Source: Anaerolineales bacterium
GTDB lineage: Bacteria > Chloroflexota > Anaerolineae > Anaerolineales > UBA6663
Reading direction: 5' to 3'
Assembly: GCA_016789245.1 (NCBI GenBank)
Contig: JAEURM010000091.1
Coordinates: 1 to 7,482 of the forward strand
DNA length: 7,482 nucleotides
This document shows positions 6,812-7,482 of the stretch, in pieces. The notes under the pieces are model-generated. The model ran no database searches, was not told the DNA's origin, and saw nothing but the letters and a program-made list of their open reading frames with translations. Positions within the stretch are counted from its first letter, which is position 1. Each line of letters starts with the position of its first letter. The position numbers and the translations under genes were made by a program.

Positions 6812-6820
6812 GCCATCACC
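6812..6820 (-). promoter_or_regulatory. pstB ribosome binding site overlapping the pstA stop
   Basis: On the minus strand GGTGA (6820-6816) includes the pstA TGA stop, followed by TGGC and the ATG at 6811. Its closeness suggests translational coupling of pstA and pstB and supports this start over the ATG at 6862. Confidence 0.5.
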
Positions 6821-7482
6821 ATTGGCGCTGGGCGCGCGCCCGGGAACGGATAACGGTGGCAATCACGTTCATACTCAGCACAAAAGTGAGCAGAACCAAC
6901 GCGGTGCCATACTGAATTTGAATGGGCATACCGGGCACTTGCGTGGAAATCACAAACAAATGGTAAGGAAGCGCCATCGTGGCATCAAACAAAGAATCAG
7001 GCAGGCGCGGCAGAAAGAAGGCGGCGGCAGTGAACAAGATAGGTGCCGTTTCCCCGGCCGCGCGGTTTAGGCCCAGAATTACGCCGGTGAGGATGCCGGG
7101 CAAGGCCTGCGGCAGAACAATCCGCCGGATGGTTTGCCATTTGGTGCCGCCCAAACTCATGCTTACCACGCGGAAGCTTTGCGGCACAGCGCGCAGGGCT
7201 TCTTCGGCCGTAGAAATGATGACGGGCAGAGTCATGATGGAAAGCGTGAGGCACCCGGCCACAATGGAAGTTCCGAATTGCAGGAAGAGCACAAACAAGC
7301 CCAAGCCAAACAAGCCGTACACCACCGATGGAATGCCCGCCAAATTGATGATGGCGATACGGATGGCCCGCGTGAGCGCGTTATCTTTGGCATACTCCGC
7401 CAAATAGACGGCGGCCGCATTGCCCAGCGGCACAGCAATGGCGCCCGTGCCGCCCGTGAGCAAGAGCGTGCCCACAATGGCT
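6816..7482 (-). CDS. pstA: Phosphate ABC transporter permease PstA, C-terminal part (5' end beyond the window)
   Basis: This is an inner-membrane channel subunit that pairs with PstC. The frame stays open to the window edge. Codons for Ala and Ile precede the GTG-coded Val at 7475, in a region matching the family's A-I-V-G-T-L pattern, so the true start is outside and about a quarter to a third of the protein is missing. Counting that Val as residue 1, the visible part contains AAVYLAEYAK (21-30), LAGIPSVVYGLFGLGLF (45-61), TLPVIISTAEEALRAVP (82-98), the ABC-permease EAA loop SLGGTKWQTIRRIVLP (107-122), and GETAP (141-145), all typical of PstA. About four or five hydrophobic helices remain, with a short basic tail (RSRARAQR). 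It is followed after 4 bases by pstB; pstC and the binding protein pstS would be expected upstream, beyond 7482. Confidence 0.94.
   Translation of the reverse strand, partial: AIVGTLLLTGGTGAIAVPLGNAAAVYLAEYAKDNALTRAIRIAIINLAGIPSVVYGLFGLGLFVLFLQFGTSIVAGCLTLSIMTLPVIISTAEEALRAVPQSFRVVSMSLGGTKWQTIRRIVLPQALPGILTGVILGLNRAAGETAPILFTAAAFFLPRLPDSLFDATMALPYHLFVISTQVPGMPIQIQYGTALVLLTFVLSMNVIATVIRSRARAQRQW

Noticed and set aside
6812..6862. Longer PstB starting at 6862
   Set aside because: It overlaps pstA by 47 bases and adds 17 residues absent from the family; the ATG at 6811 has a good context.
1..7482. CRISPR array, tRNA, rRNA, transposase, integrase or phage gene
   Set aside because: No regularly spaced repeats with unique spacers, no cloverleaf or rRNA-like sequence, and no mobile-element protein signature were seen on either strand.

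Overview
The window reads as an ordinary stretch of bacterial chromosome, moderately GC-rich. It carries three complete protein genes, two genes cut by the window edges, and one small membrane-protein gene of unknown function. Gene content and short palindromic intergenic repeats are compatible with a Chloroflexota-like (Anaerolineae-type) bacterium. That is a tentative impression from recall; nothing here fixes the lineage.

Left, plus strand (1-1644): the C-terminal part of a multidomain protein. It holds the end of an M23-peptidase-like domain, then a complete class III PLP enzyme resembling ethanolamine-phosphate / phosphohydroxylysine phospho-lyases. In bacteria this pairing is usually the tail of a kinase-M23-aminotransferase fusion, so an APH-type kinase domain probably lies before base 1. 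Next comes a repeat-rich spacer (1645-1750) with a long hairpin, then a 91-residue two-helix membrane protein (1751-2026). A second spacer (2027-2197) holds a perfect 12-bp hairpin and more copies of a CGGAT-type word.

Right, minus strand, read from 7482 leftwards: the end of pstA (phosphate ABC permease), pstB (its ATPase, 4 nt later), and a UPF1/IGHMBP2-like SF1 helicase 8 nt after pstB. These form a tight cluster that looks co-transcribed. After a 154-nt gap comes a DEAD-box RNA helicase of the DeaD/CsdA kind. The gap contains a good sigma70-type promoter and implies a leader of about 90 nt. This gene converges on the small membrane-protein gene, and the 2102-2128 hairpin sits between them.

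PstA and PstB form the membrane channel and motor of high-affinity phosphate import. The two helicases suggest RNA or nucleic-acid remodelling, with no evident biochemical link to phosphate uptake. I found no mobile element, CRISPR array, tRNA, rRNA or convincing new system. The least ordinary items are the fused phospho-lyase, its His-to-Leu change in the PLP-site motif, the intergenic hairpins and the helicase attached to the pst genes.
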